From Paralichthys olivaceus (lineage: Eukaryota > Chordata > Actinopteri > Pleuronectiformes > Paralichthyidae): 64,000 nucleotides of DNA. Position 1 is the first letter of the stretch. Each line of letters starts with the position of its first letter. A program made the translations under genes and the position numbers. Where the stretch lies: NCBI RefSeq assembly GCF_024713975.1, contig NC_091099.1, positions 9,240,501 to 9,304,500 on the forward strand, written 5' to 3'. The notes under the pieces are model-generated. The model saw nothing but the letters and a program-made list of their open reading frames with translations, had not been told where the DNA came from and searched no databases. Shown one piece after another: positions 23,889 through 36,247 of this stretch.

Positions 23889-24443
23889 ATGGGGCCTGAA
23901 TCAGCTGCGACCAGCTCCGTCCTCTCTGTGAACAATCCCACCAGACGCATCCTATGCATTTCAATGTGGCTCCTGTTCATCTTCGCTCAGGTGTTGGCCT
24001 CCTTGTTTCTCTCTGCTGGTGTGTTCATCCGCTCCGATGACGTCTTCATCAGCCCCTTTCAAATTTGTCCAACACATGAACACGTTGACATGCGCTGCTA
24101 CCCTTTCAGTGGAGCTGAGACTGAGATATTCATTAACTTCCTCGTAATAGTGGTTATCCTGGGTGTGTACATTCCAGTAGTGCTGGTGCCCTTTTCCTTG
24201 TTGGCCATGCTGTTCCTGGCCTACACCAAAGATGGAGCCCTGCTGTGCCTCAGCGTGGTCTGCCAGGCTGCGTCAAGCCTGCTCATCATGACCGCCATCG
24301 TTGTGTTTTTGCTCCTCAATCTGCCGTATGTGGCCTGGACACACATGACCCTCTGGTTTTACACCTGTGTGGGTGTGCAGGTTCAGCTGGTGATCACCGC
24401 TGTGCTGACCCATGTGTCGAGGAGGAGGATCTATTGTGACTGA
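23889..24443 (+). CDS. tmem140: TMEM140-like four-helix membrane protein, copy 1 (184 aa)
   Basis: A single coding exon begins just after an acceptor (TCTACAG) and encodes 184 residues, as TMEM140 does (about 185). Four hydrophobic segments lie near residues 21-46, 82-110, 117-144 and 152-174. The first extracellular loop has two cysteines (Cys60, Cys70) in the pattern PFQIC...RCYPF, comparable to YNFCLW...QCHQFPE of human TMEM140. LGVY in helix 2 and the SS pair in helix 3 also agree. TMEM140 lies beside CYREN in human 7q33, and cyren is 3.8 kb away here, which supports the call. A noncoding first exon ends at 23455. A poly(A) signal ATTAAA is at 24568. No function is established for the family beyond a membrane location. 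Confidence 0.62.
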   Translation: MGPESAATSSVLSVNNPTRRILCISMWLLFIFAQVLASLFLSAGVFIRSDDVFISPFQICPTHEHVDMRCYPFSGAETEIFINFLVIVVILGVYIPVVLVPFSLLAMLFLAYTKDGALLCLSVVCQAASSLLIMTAIVVFLLLNLPYVAWTHMTLWFYTCVGVQVQLVITAVLTHVSRRRIYCD

Positions 24444-24625
24444 CCAGACTGGAAGTAGTCGGGTCCAAACTGTCCCTGCTTCAGCTTGGGACAAGTGTTC
24501 TTAAAGATTCACAAAAGGGAAGTAATTTTTATCTGTGAAAAGAAGGAAAAAAATTATGAGTGTTACAATTAAATTGAATTTCAAATAATAGAATTATTAT
24601 TGTTACATTATTGTTCGACTTTTTC

Positions 24626-24970
24626 CTAAAGTTCCAGTGTGTAAGATTTAGGTGAAAGGGATCTATTGGCAGAAATTGAATATAAAATAATCCTAGTGAT
24701 GTTTTTACTTGTGTGTTAATATTTGTTTTCTTTACCCTAGAGCCTTTATATTGAAATACTTTATATTTATATTGGGAGCAGGTCCTCTATATAGAGGCTG
24801 TCAGGGTTTTTACAGTCGCCCAAACTGGACAAACTAAACACCTTTTGAGTTTGTATGACAACTGAAGACCACCACAGGTTCTCCTTCATGTTTGGAAGGT
24901 GAGGGGTATCCAGCTCCTACACGCTACTTCACCACTAGATGTCACTCAAGTCTACACACTGAACCTTTAA
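24626..24970 (-). mobile_element. MITE copy B (reverse orientation)
   Basis: The left end reads TAAAGTTCCAGTGTGTAAGA and the right end ACACACTGAACCTTTAA. It is the reverse complement of copies A and C, with the first end slightly eroded. It lies immediately behind the first tmem140-like gene. Confidence 0.72.
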
Positions 24971-26000
24971 GCTGACGAAAACCAAAGCAGTTATGATAGA
25001 TCAGGATGTATATACATTTCATTTATGAATATTTATTTAAATGACATTATTAATTGTGAATTGTTATTCTTCCTTTTTGTTGAATCAGTGTTTTTGTTTC
25101 CTCATACAATGACTTTACAGTATAGTGCTCAGTAGAAACTCATTCAATGTTCAGTGCTGTTGTTCATGGAAGGTTTCTGCTTTGATTGGTCAACTTAACA
25201 TCTGTAGTGATTTACTGTAACTACAGATGAAAAAAGTTTAAAAAAAAGTATTCATTCATGTTAAACAAAAGAAGAAATGCTGAATTTAAATGTGAATAAG
25301 TCTGTGGTTAGTAAACACAAAGAGTGTGTTTGTAAAGCCATCACCATAGTTTTAACTCTGTAGATCTGTCAGGCCCCTGGAGCAATCAGCTGCACATGCA
25401 GCAGATTAAGATTCCTCTATGGTCCCACACACAGTATGCAAATTGGGGATCACACATGGAACAGTGGGCAGCCATGAAGGCTTTATTGGGGAGCAATTGG
25501 AGGGTTTGGTGCCTTGCTCACAGGCACCTTGGCAGTGCCCAGGAGGTAAACTGGCACCTGGACTTGAACTGGCCACCCTCCGGTTCCCAAACCAAGTCGC
25601 TATGGACTGAGCTATCACCTCCCTTGTAAAACAGAGTGGCCAGTACAGGCAGGTGGTGCTTTGTGAGTGAGGATGGCCCCTAGGGGGCATCCCACACACC
25701 ATACCCTTCCTCACAAACCCATATTCACCATGTCGAGTGGAGCAGGGCCACAGCTATACGCAGAGCAAGCCTCTGGACAGACTAAACCTTTGGAGGGGGT
25801 TGATCAGATTTGTATTCTGGCAACATATCAGTATTGGTATTTCCAACTGTAGTGGGTGTGATGAATAACAATAAACATCTTTGTACGACTAATAAGGTAA
25901 ATCCTGTCATGTTTTATAATGTATAATTATGTTTAGTATCTTACTGCAGGAAGGAAGATGTTACATGAGTTTATTGTCACAGATTGGTCTACTGCTCTGC
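24971..26000. repeat. Inter-copy DNA with an interspersed repeat at about 25385-25720
   Basis: The segment 25385-25720 includes GGTGCCTTGCTCACAGGCAC, GACTTGAACTGGCCACC and GACTGAGCTATCACCTCCC. This is a repeat type common in fish genomes in which a GCCTTGCTCAAGGGCACC-like phrase and a CGAACC-like phrase recur. Reading frames across it are not conserved coding sequence. The remainder is AT-rich and featureless. Confidence 0.5.
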
Positions 26001-26008
26001 CTTGTGTG

Positions 26009-26019
26009 TGTGTGTTTGC

Positions 26020-26082
<63 letters not shown>

Positions 26083-26089
26083 GTGTTCC
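26009..26089 (+). repeat. (GT)n microsatellite before the second tmem140-like gene
   Basis: About 80 bases of interrupted GT repeats end just before the presumed noncoding first exon of the second copy (exon end at 26157, then GTAAGT). Confidence 0.9.
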
Positions 26090-26796
26090 CGTTTCCAGCA
26101 GCACTCAGAAGCATCGGAGGGAGCAGGATCAAATCAAGACAGCAGCTGATCCTAAAGGTAAGTAGACTGCAAATAAAATTAAACTGCAGAGTCATTTAAC
26201 ATCGTCAGTTTTTATATTTGTACTTAGATTAGATTTCTGACTTATTTTGATAAAACTGGTTTCACTTTTGGTTTCTTTTTGATGTGAGGTGACTGTGATG
26301 GTTGAGCACATAAACACGATCAGCCTGAGTCACAGGAACTTATCCACATATTAATGCAGTTAACACCTCGTGTGAGTTGAGTAATGCCTGACCAAAATCA
26401 TGTTAGACAGCTTCCTCATTTATGCTTTAGATCAAACTTGAAGCTTTTTGGTTTGACTGTCCGCACGTACATTAGACCAGTAATCCTCTCTGTCCACAGA
26501 GCCATGGTGTAATAAACTCACATATTAAAGTAAGAACAACTGAGGCCCATTAATATAATTATTTTATTCAGCACTGTGATCACTGGTCAGAAATTCAGCC
26601 ATCAGGCATCTGTGCAGAGGATTTTACTTCACCAATCATGATAAGAGGTAAGTTCATTCATAAATACTGAATTCATTGGTCATTTTGTCAAATAAGTTGA
26701 AGCATAATTCATGTACTGATTTCTGTCAATATGAACTTTACATCTACAGGTCGGAGGTTCCAGTCTCAACAGGCAACAGCTGTCGCTATCCTTACT

Positions 26797-27270
26797 ATGA
26801 ACAATCCCACTGGAAACCTTTTATGGATTTCATTGTGTCTCCTGCTCATCTTGACTCAGGTGTTGGCCTCCTTGTTTCTCTCTGCTGCTGTGTTCATTCG
26901 TTCCGATGTCATCCTCATCAGCCCCTTTCAAATTTGTCTAACACATGAACACGGTGACATGTGCTGCTACCCTTTCAGTGGAGCTGTGACTGAGATTAAA
27001 ATTGTCCTGGGTTTGTATGTTCCAGTGCTGCTGGTGGCCTTTTCCCTGTTGGCCATGCTGTTCATGGCCTACACCAAAGATAGAGCCCTGCTGTGGGTGA
27101 GCCTTGTCTGCCAGGCCGTGTCAAGCCTGCTCATCCTGACTGGCATCATTGTGTTTTTGCTCCTCAATCTGCCGTATGTGGCCTGGGAACACATGACCAT
27201 CGGGTTTTACAACTACGTGGCTGTGCAGGTTGAGCTGGTAATCACAGCTGTGATGACCAATTTGTTATAA
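26797..27270 (+). CDS. tmem140: TMEM140-like four-helix membrane protein, copy 2 (157 aa)
   Basis: This is a tandem paralogue of the gene at 23889. Shared text includes LVQVLASLFLSA-type helix 1 (here LTQVLASLFLSAAVFIRSD), ISPFQIC, CCYPFSGA, YTKDRALLW and VFLLLNLPYVAW. The ATG used by copy 1 is replaced (the aligned bases read TTCCAG), so the likely start is the next in-frame ATG (MNNPTGNLLW), aligned with VNNPTRRILC of copy 1. Helix 2 lacks seven residues relative to copy 1 (FINFLVI is absent). The C-terminal basic tail SRRRIYCD is also missing. The frame is open throughout. A noncoding first exon and intron start also align with copy 1. Poly(A) signal AATAAA at 27502. An alternative in-frame ATG at 26731 lies upstream of the acceptor. 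Confidence 0.6.
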   Translation: MNNPTGNLLWISLCLLLILTQVLASLFLSAAVFIRSDVILISPFQICLTHEHGDMCCYPFSGAVTEIKIVLGLYVPVLLVAFSLLAMLFMAYTKDRALLWVSLVCQAVSSLLILTGIIVFLLLNLPYVAWEHMTIGFYNYVAVQVELVITAVMTNLL

Positions 27271-28199
27271 ATATAAAAGTGCAGTGCCTGTTGTAAGCCT
27301 GCCTGCCTGCCTAGAATATACTGTAACTTTGTTGTTTGTGTGTAGAGCTTTTTCATGATGCAGACTAAAGTAAGAAAACCTGTGTCCATGGTTTATCTGC
27401 AATGACTGATTTATTTAAGTGCTGTTATTTTGCAACAGTGCATATTAGATAGTCAGACCCCAAAATGTTATTCAGCTGAATATAAAGCATTGCAGCTTGA
27501 CAATAAATGTTGGGCTTTCACTTTGTGGACACATTGCCAAACAGGAAGTGATTGTATGAATGTTGTTGACATGACTGAGATCAGCACCTATCCTGTAAGA
27601 TGTAGAAGAACATCTAGAGTGCTATAGAGTGCTGGTCGCCTGTTTATTCCATTGTATTAATAGTGAAAGCATCGTGTGATATTTGCGCCACATACAGACA
27701 GAAAGACGTTTGTAGAATTAGTATCGTATTTTAATTTGTTCCATGTTAGTTGATATGTTTGCTGAAGGACAAAAGCTGACGAAAAGAAAACCAAAGCAGT
27801 TACAACAGATAAGCTGACAGATATTATCTTAAATCATATTTATTTAAATTATATTGAACTCTTTTATTTAACCATTACCAGGCATGAGTGTTATTATTTA
27901 TCAATTTAATGTTAATTTTTAACAACCAAAGTAAAACCTCTTCATTAATTCATGTCGTTCAAAAAAGTGAAAATGTATCAGCTCTATGAACACAGAATAA
28001 ACCATGTCAAGCCTCACTCTAAGATTCTTGGTTGTGTTAAATCCAGCTTTGCCACATTTTACCTCGCAATACACCAGTTTTCAGCTCCACAGACGCAGTT
28101 CTGCTGGGACTGCCTTGTGAAATTGTAATTTGGGTAACATTCCCCCATAAGAGAAGATTTTCCTTTGTTCTAAAACACACATTTCAGAGCGATTCATCA
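27271..28199. other. 3' UTRs of tmem140-like copy 2 and cyren
   Basis: The plus-strand 3' UTR probably ends after 27507. A minus-strand AATAAA (TTTATT at 27863-27868) would suit cyren. The rest is AT-rich with no further feature. Confidence 0.45.
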
Positions 28200-29338
28200 T
28201 CAGGTGAAAAATATTTCACGTACAAGCTGTAAGCCATCGTCCTCTGCATCTGCTGGCGTCTGTGAGCGCTCCACAGGTCTGTCAGGGTCCAGCTCAGGGT
28301 TCAATAGACCACCAGGGCCCTGAACCGGTCCTGACCTCTGACCCCGGAGTCCCTGGCCCTTTGTGTACGGCAGCGTCTCCACCTCAGTAATGTCCAAGTC
28401 TGTTTCTGAAATGTATGTGACCTCCTGAGCATCAGGGCAGTCCGAAGACTCCTCTTCTAAAGCCTCGACCGCTGGCTTTGCTTTGGTCTTTGAAGAAGCA
28501 GGTTTCTCTCTGATCATCACAGTGGTGTCAACTGCTTTGTCACCAACCTGCAAGACAGGACAACCACGTTTTAGACAGTGGTTCAGGGAATAACCTGCAT
28601 TTTATCGCCTTTGCAATAAATGGTAAAAAATATGATTCTGTAAAGTACAAAGTGGGCCTGATTATATTATATTCTAAGTTAGCTAACTTTGTTTTTAATG
28701 AAAATATTTTTCGATCATACTTTTTTTAATTTAGTGTTGATTCTCCAGTACTATAACATGTGTTTGTTATTTTTATTTTGTATTTATCAATTCTATTTAA
28801 GTAAGTCTATATCATAACATATATGTATTGATATTTCATAAAATATTTAAATACATATTTGATACAATATGTAAAATGTAGTTTTAATTCTCATGAAAAT
28901 TCTTTAAATTGCTTCTCCGTTGTTGGACTTTCCGTGTCATTTAGACTTGTCAGCTCTGTGTTTCCAGGCTGTAGGAGTTTGTGACATAATGAAAGTTATA
29001 ATTATATATGACACAATGTTTACAAGTCATTCATCTGTCAGGACAGGTTTCTCCTAAACAGCGGCACCTTGTGGTCCAGAGGGAGAGCAGCACCCTGGCA
29101 GGCAGTACTGGTGAGATACGACACAGCAGCTTCCAGCAGCTCTTCCTCGTTCATACAATAGAACACAGACCTGAAAACACACCGACGAGTTTCTGTTCAA
29201 CCGATGAATCACACAAACCAGACTCCATGTTGTTGTTTTCATGCATTACCTCGTTACTTTGGATTTGCTGCCGCTCTTCTCTTTCACCGTGTCTTTGTTT
29301 GACATCCATGTTGGGAGAGTCCGATGATTCTCCGACAT
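28200..29338 (-). CDS. cyren: CYREN/MRI, cell-cycle regulator of non-homologous end joining
   Basis: CYREN is a small Ku-binding protein that modulates classical NHEJ in a cell-cycle dependent way. Three exons on the minus strand close in phase to 179 residues (human about 157): 29250-29338, 29068-29170, 28200-28547. Exon 1 gives MSENHRTLPTWMSNKD, which holds an N-terminal Ku-binding motif (human VLPSWLT-like). Exon 2 gives RSVFYCMNEEELLEAAVSYL, matching human RTVYCMNEAE. The C terminus DDGLQLVREIFFT matches human KYVREIFFS, the XLF-like Ku-binding motif. The middle is acidic and low complexity, as in mammals. The exon 2 donor is a weak GTGCCG. Without splicing, these exons look like noise in several frames. 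Confidence 0.88.
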
Positions 29339-29509
29339 GTTGGATTCGTTCACACGTGCACTGCTCCACGGACGCGTACACGTGAAGCTGTGTGAACATC
29401 AAAGGCTGTGATTGATAATAAACATCGAATTTACTGGATAGAAAACAAGATCAAAGCGCTGAACGTGTCCGAGGAGTCGAGTCACCACATGGGCCGACTG
29501 AGTCTTCAT

Positions 29510-29522
29510 CGCCACCTAGCGG
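29510..29522 (-). promoter_or_regulatory. CTCF-like motif upstream of cyren
   Basis: The minus strand reads CCGCTAGGTGGCG, a near match to the vertebrate CTCF core CCASYAGRKGGCRS. It lies about 170 bases upstream of the cyren ATG. Confidence 0.4.
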
Positions 29523-29993
29523 ACAAACAGCGAAATGCGAAACAAAAAATAGATGAAGAAAAGTAAAGCCAATACATTAGGTGACCTTAAACATCTTCAG
29601 TTAAAACCAAACCAAATTGAACGCAGCCCAGTTCAAGATAAAAACAAATCATAATTGATAATAATCACAATAAATGTCACATTATGTTCTTCTAGATTTT
29701 TGCTCCTGACACTTGATACACAATACATTAGCCGTCAAAACAAATCACAAATATGCCCCTTAAATCTAGTAGAGTATAATGAAGGCTATATTGTGCTGAA
29801 GTGAGAATTGTTATTCTTATTCTTATAAGAAGTACTTTATTACTCTCCACCGCTGATATCTAGCTACATCCAGCTGTCTTTCACATCCCCACCCTGTTTT
29901 TAGATTTTACATATATATATACAGTATATTGGTGTATAATACAATAAATGTCTGTCTTTTCACTATCCTCACTGATGTCTGCCTTCTAGAAAT

Positions 29994-29995
<2 letters not shown>

Positions 29996-30032
<37 letters not shown>
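29996..30032 (+). repeat. (CA)n microsatellite
   Basis: An uninterrupted run of 18 CA units in the intergenic DNA upstream of cyren. Confidence 0.9.
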
Positions 30033-30034
<2 letters not shown>

Positions 30035-32079
30035 GGGTGAGAACAATTTGTCGATGTTGGAATTAATCAGCGTTGCAGCAGCGTGGTTTGCAATTAAAAC
30101 TGTGTTGCATCTTATCATCCAAAGTCACATCTCTCACCCTGTTGTCTTGAGTTCATTTTTAAATAAAAGTTGAACTATCTTTTTTTTAAATGAACTATTC
30201 CACTTAAGTATTTTTTGCATCTTACTCACAAATGTGTATGTTGAGTCTCTTACCACTAATGCTACACTTCCTTTTAATAATCATCACTTAGGAGTTTTTA
30301 CTCCCATTCTTCAAGATGTGTCAGACCATCATAGTTGATGCCTTGAAATGTATTTTTTAATTGTGAGGACACAGAGAAGCTCTGATGGTTTCTAATCCTG
30401 TGCCCTTTGCTCGAAAATCCCTGCTAATCTTGTGAAAACCCGACAAAACCTTTCCTCACCTTTGCCCTCTTTTCTCCTCTCGCTGTTCTTTTATCACCCT
30501 CTTTCAATCTGTGGTGTTCAGAAAAACCTCGTATCAGACTCTCACTTTCTATCACTTTGTACCCAAAGCTGCCCTCTCTCACTCGGGCCTATTTTAATTA
30601 TTTCTCTAAAGCCCCTTCCCACATGTGCTTAGGCCTTGATTGCAAAGACCGGCTTTATATATTTGACTAAATTAAAAAGTGGGGAGGGAAAAAGAGTGTG
30701 TTAACACCCAGCTGCACGCACGATGTAATTTTCCCTAAAGCGCTGGAGTTCAGCGCATTTTAGGAACAACAAATAGTCAGAGAGTGACGCATGACTGGAA
30801 TCACCACTGAATGTTGAGTGGTGTCACCACATTGTTGTTATTTACAGCAGATGCACATAAAAAATAATTATTAGACAAGAATAAAATGGTTTTCAGTGAA
30901 ATACTATTTGTTTATCCATGCAGCTGCTTCCTTTCCATATCGTTTTTGTTTGTTACTAGACACATTTAAATGAAAAAAAACATAATTTCTAAATTCTAAC
31001 TTGATCAAAATGATCCAAACATGAATAAAATCTTTGAGGACCCTGGTGGCGTTGGACTCAACCTCGTCCAGGCTTGCTGCCACATCCACAGATGAGGCTG
31101 CACTAAGAAGATTTCTGTTGCTGCTGGAGCAAAGCTTGTCGCTGCTTTACTCGTCTGCTGTGTTTGTGGGTCGAACATGGCTGGAATATCTGATAAAACT
31201 TAGTAACATGAGAGCATTAGTCCAGTGGGTTTCTTTAACAGTGGTTTCATGCTGATGTCAGAATAACATTTTACCATGAATATCGTAATCAACCAATTTA
31301 AATCATATTTAGAATTGCACATATCCGTCTATATATCATTTTATAATAGGGCAGATGAGAAGCTGAAGGTTGAGACCAGAGCGACCTAAGTTGAACGGGA
31401 CATGAATCACTCGCTCCTCTTGTTTTCCACGTCCTTCTCTGAACATGTTATTCTCTTTCTGAGCGCCCTAATTGGTGGGAAGCAGACTAATCTTCTCGTT
31501 GTCTTCCTTGGCTTAACTCTACTTTGTGTAAGGGTCATCACCATTGGCCATCTGTCCAAGACTGGTCCTTGTGATTGGCCATATGTTGTAAAAGAGCGAA
31601 ATTTAGAAAGAGTTTAAATGGAATGAAGATTTTCAAGTGGACATGAAGACGATGGTGTTATCTGTTGGGAGAGACACAACATCATCTTCTCGTGGCAGAT
31701 CCATCTTAGTGATGTTGTGTGTGCACGTGTGCGAGTGCACGTATGGGTCACAGATGCAGACTCTGGGATCATTTAATCTTTCCTCCGTCTCATTTTGACA
31801 GACACAGTCCAACACCCGAGGAAAAGGGGAAGTGACCTTTAAATGTTACAGATTTTTTGCTTTCATTTGACTTTGATTGCTGCAAAACACGAGGGAGTCG
31901 GATATTCCTCATTTTAAATATGTTCAAAAAAATGTAGAGCTCTCCATCCCAGCTGTCATCCAGTGTGTTTACATACTATTTGTTGATGTGCCCAGCTCTA
32001 TGTACTTTATTAGAATTTGAAAATAATATTACTTTCTGAAGTAATATTTTGACAAGTTTGTATTGTTGAATTGATTACA

Positions 32080-32225
32080 GGATGTGAATATGCAGGCTTG
32101 AACCCTCCTGCCGTGGTCACAGGTTTAATTCCGACCCAGCCCTTCAGTACGTGTTTTTGTCCGCTCTCTCCCCCATCACACTTACTGTCATGTCAATGAA
32201 GGCAAAATGCCCCAAAATTAAAACA
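32080..32225 (+). repeat. SINE-like fragment
   Basis: CACAGGTTTAATTCCGACCC resembles a tRNA box B (GGTTCRANTCC) of a tRNA-derived SINE. It is followed by a tail phrase AATGAAGGCAAAATGCCCCA, a form common at the ends of fish SINEs. The 5' tRNA half is eroded. Confidence 0.4.
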
Positions 32226-35200
32226 GAATAATCACAGAAGTGGATGGAATTGTATAGTCTGACATCATTTGTTATATTATCAGATAATTAGAAAGTCTTG
32301 CATATTTAAATTGGCTGAGGTAAACAGGATTTTCCAGTAAATAGTACAACCTAAAATCAGTTCATCAACAACCTACACATCTGTTCTCCTCGCCCACAGG
32401 GTGCTTTGCCAAATATGCTTTGGTCACAGTTTTTCTTTATTCCATGTCGGATCACTGAAATGAGAAAGATGCCTCAAGGAACAAATTCCCAGATGATGCA
32501 TCCTGAATAACAAAATCATTTCTGCTCAAAATATTAATTTACACTTGGATGCAGTTTAGGTTCTGATCTCATATGGAGCAAAAGACTAGAGGATGAAATA
32601 AGAGTGTAAATAAATTTGTATCTTGTTGCATGTTTGCAAATGGTAGATTAGTGGCAACTGTGTGTGTGCTGGGGGGGGTTGTGTGTGTTCGTGTAAGTCC
32701 TGCTCGACATCTCACACAACAAACCATATGTGAATTTGTATTGAGACAGAAAAGATGTCGCTCTGTGTTGGAGCTGTGAATGAGCAGATTATCTAGATTA
32801 TAACAGAGAGATAAATAATGTGACGACAGGATTGACAGTAAATTTGAAACCTACATCGCAAATATCTAACGACAATTTCATCAACCAGAACTGGTTTTGT
32901 CAATTTAGGTCATTCTTTTAAATTTCCTTTCTTCTGTCTTGGTCTAATCTGTTGTCATATGGGCCAGAGATAAGACTCCTGCTTCATAGTATCACATACA
33001 GTATTTCTAAATCTGTCTGGGAAGAGGATATTTATGTTTACTCTCGGTGGTGGGGTCTCCCGGGGGCATTCTGGCTTTGAACATCAGCTCCATGTGAATG
33101 ATTAAATTTCAAGTAAAATATATGTGTAGATAAAGTTTGTGATAAACAGCTTTAAAGAAAAGAAAAGAAAACTCTGTTTGAGAATATGTATTTGTCATCA
33201 CCAAGTGATTTTAGGTCTCCAGCTGAATGCAAGGATTTAAACAGTAGACTGTGCACGAGGGCGACTAATTGTGACATGATCTACAGTTGTAACAGTAAAT
33301 GATTCTGTGAGGGGAGTAAATGAAACACAAATCAATGTGATGATAAATGAGAAGTCACTGGGACACAGTAATCTGTTCCACCCTGTTAAAGTCGGGACTT
33401 GTAGGCTACTGTGCTTCCTCATCAACAGTAATAGGCCAAATCCACAGGGATTTCCTGCCAGTCACAGGCTCGTGGTGGCATCTTAATGACTTTTCCTCTG
33501 AAGCTGATAAAAGTGATTTTCTTTTCTAAATTCGTCAATCTGTTGCTTTGTTAGCGAGCAGATCGAGCAACAGTGGCACAGATTCAAAATGAGTTCAGAT
33601 AGCGTCTAGATGTGTTCTTGGATTTAGTCGGAGAGCTCCCGAGACCTCCACCATATTGTTACGCTGCAACTGCATTAAATGTCCCGCTGTGTAATCCCTG
33701 ACCTCAGAGATGAACCCTTTCCTTAAAAGCTCTTTTCAGACAAAATCCTTTCAAATATGAGATGCACATATACATGAACTTGTGCAGACGGTACATACAC
33801 GTGTTCTTGCACAGTAAGGAAAAACAAAAGGAAAGAATGTAGGGGACCGAACGCCTCAGCCAGCAATATCACCTGGCTCACTCAACTGTAGACTAAGCCA
33901 AATTAAAGATGTTAATTTCATCCTTAAGCACACACTAATAAGAGCAATCACTTGCCTGGTTAAGACTCCAATCAAAATGCTAATTACAATCCTGGCCCTG
34001 CAAATGAAAATTTCAGGATTCATTATGCTCCATCAGATATTCTCTGCTGTCTCTGCCTTCACCATAGTGGTTGCACATCCTTTCACCAAAAAAAGGTTGT
34101 GACATCACAAAAAAGATGTCTTGATGTGATTATCGTCACGTTACCGCTGAGCTCTTTTCTCACGTGTAGTGCTTGAGTCTTATTTACAGCTGCTGGACCG
34201 ACGCTGGTGCTTTAGAGATTGAGGTGATGAGGGCGTTGAGATGTTTTACTGTGCAGTTTTTCTTTGTTATGAGCTTCAAGATGGTGCAATCATATCAGTC
34301 ACCTACGTTATTTAATATTGCTCCAAAGTGTCATAGAGCACACAGAACTAGAGTTACCACCCTGTGGTTGTATGCCTCCGCCAAACAGGGCGGTTTCAAT
34401 CTCCAGACCTTTTTCCAGACTCATATGAGGGCACTGAGACCTTTCACCTGAAATATAATCAGTTCATCTCCGAGTCCAAGTGACAACTGGTCAAAATAGA
34501 AAGAATTCCCAAAAGGCAGACTCAATATTATATATAATGTTCACCAGAAAATTAAATCACTGTGACCTTGACTTTCACCCTCCAACCACCAAAAGAGTCC
34601 ACCTTTTAACCTTTTAACTGTTTTACATGATGTTCCTCAGCAGACTGAGTTTGTCCACATTTTGAGCCTTGCATTCATATCATAGAAGACTCCTTTTCAT
34701 GAGCTTGTTAAATAGATCTTTCATAGAGATAGAGAGAAGTGAAAAGTGATTTTACTTAACATTTTATTCAGAGAAATAACCGGGCTGCAGGATGTGACAC
34801 ATTAAAGAAAGATAGCATTAAAGATTCAAGGACGTCTGGGTTTTACAAAAGGTTTTCTAACATTAGTCTCTGTTGGCTTTATAACTACAAAGCCTTCTCT
34901 TCAGTAGCAGCAGCAGCACAGGTACAGACAGTCGAGGGAGATTTTAGTCTTTTGTTCCTCTTTTAATTTACGTATTTTTCAAACTTCTGTAAAACCTCTG
35001 CTTCCTGTGAGCCTCAGACGAAGCAGACGAGACAGCAGCCTGGTCGCCATGGCAACAGATGCAGATTTTAATACCTGGTTAGAGTAGAGGCTTGTTGATG
35101 ACCAGTCACTTGCACTTTCTCGCTGTAGTTGGAATGTCACTCGGTTCAGGATGAGGCACAGTCGCTGCGATCCTCCCAAAATCAAACACTCGCTGGAAAA

Positions 35201-36067
35201 ATAAAAGATGCATGTATATATGAGGCAGCACTTTCACTTTATAATCAATCACAAGGGAGTGTGTCATTTTTAAAACACAGGCCCAGATGATGCAACCTTA
35301 CGATGGTGCATATATTGTGTGTGTGCTGAATAAATTTACCCCCAGGTTGTTGCTGCAGAAGAAAAATTGGTGCCACCTCACTGAATAATAATCACCCTGG
35401 GGACTTTGAAAATATGGCGTGATAGGCTGTGCTGTTTTGGTTTCCTGGTCGTTTGTGAAGTTTGGTTGTTTTTTCTTCTGCGTCACCTAAAAAAAATTTA
35501 TGAGAGAAATTCAAAGAAGCACGGAAGAAAAAAAAAAGTATAATCATAAAAAAATAACTTGGTCAGAAGCTATCTCATCACATCTTTTATAAGTCAGCAA
35601 TACTGGGGTCATTCTACTGTATGGAAAATACTTTTCATTTAAATATGTTTTGCTGAAAGTACTTTTGTGCCTTTATTTAAAGCAATGTGACTTCTGAAAT
35701 AATTGATAACACAGTCTTTCAAATACAAAAGTAATAAATCACTGATTCGTTACGCAAAGGTTTTTTTGCTCTGACTGTTTATGGTGGTTCATCTCAACTC
35801 ATGTTAATTCTTAGATATTTTCTGAATATGAGTCAGTTCAGTTGTTGTGTTTTCAAAAGATAACAAATCAAAGAAATAGTAACTCTTGGCTTCCATTTTC
35901 ATCGCTCAGCAGCTCCAGACGCTTTTTAAAAAAGTGTCACAGTCACTGTGTGCCCTGAAAAATGAGAAAAGAAAAGCGGATGTGCTCTGCTCTCTGTACA
36001 GCACAGAACTGCAAAGGAATGCAATCTGTGTCTGATTTATACCCACTGAGCTTCTTGGCACAGTTGC

Positions 36068-36070
<3 letters not shown>

Positions 36071-36150
<80 letters not shown>
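36071..36150 (+). repeat. (GT)40 microsatellite
   Basis: Forty uninterrupted GT units, the longest pure tract in the window, about 500 bases before the neto2 start codon. Confidence 0.95.
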
Positions 36151-36151
<1 letters not shown>

Positions 36152-36247
36152 AGCTAATTAAATTCAAAAGGTTTCCAAATGTAAATCAGCATTAGCCAAA
36201 CAGACTGTGTGTGGATTATCATATCATTTATTACTCATATATGATTG

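Noticed and set aside
25929-26199. Several overlapping frames of Cys/Val repeats
   Set aside because: They are translations of the (GT)n microsatellite in three frames, not proteins.
31034-31255. 73-codon plus-strand frame in the gene-poor gap
   Set aside because: It has some amphipathic text (RRFLLLLEQSLSLLYSS) but no family match, splice partner or codon pattern that sets it apart from chance.
34979-35185. 68-codon minus-strand frame
   Set aside because: No family resemblance, and no acceptor or donor arrangement that would extend it into a gene.
35962-36195. 77-codon frame with a long Cys-Val run
   Set aside because: It is the (GT)40 microsatellite read as codons. There is no conserved flank.
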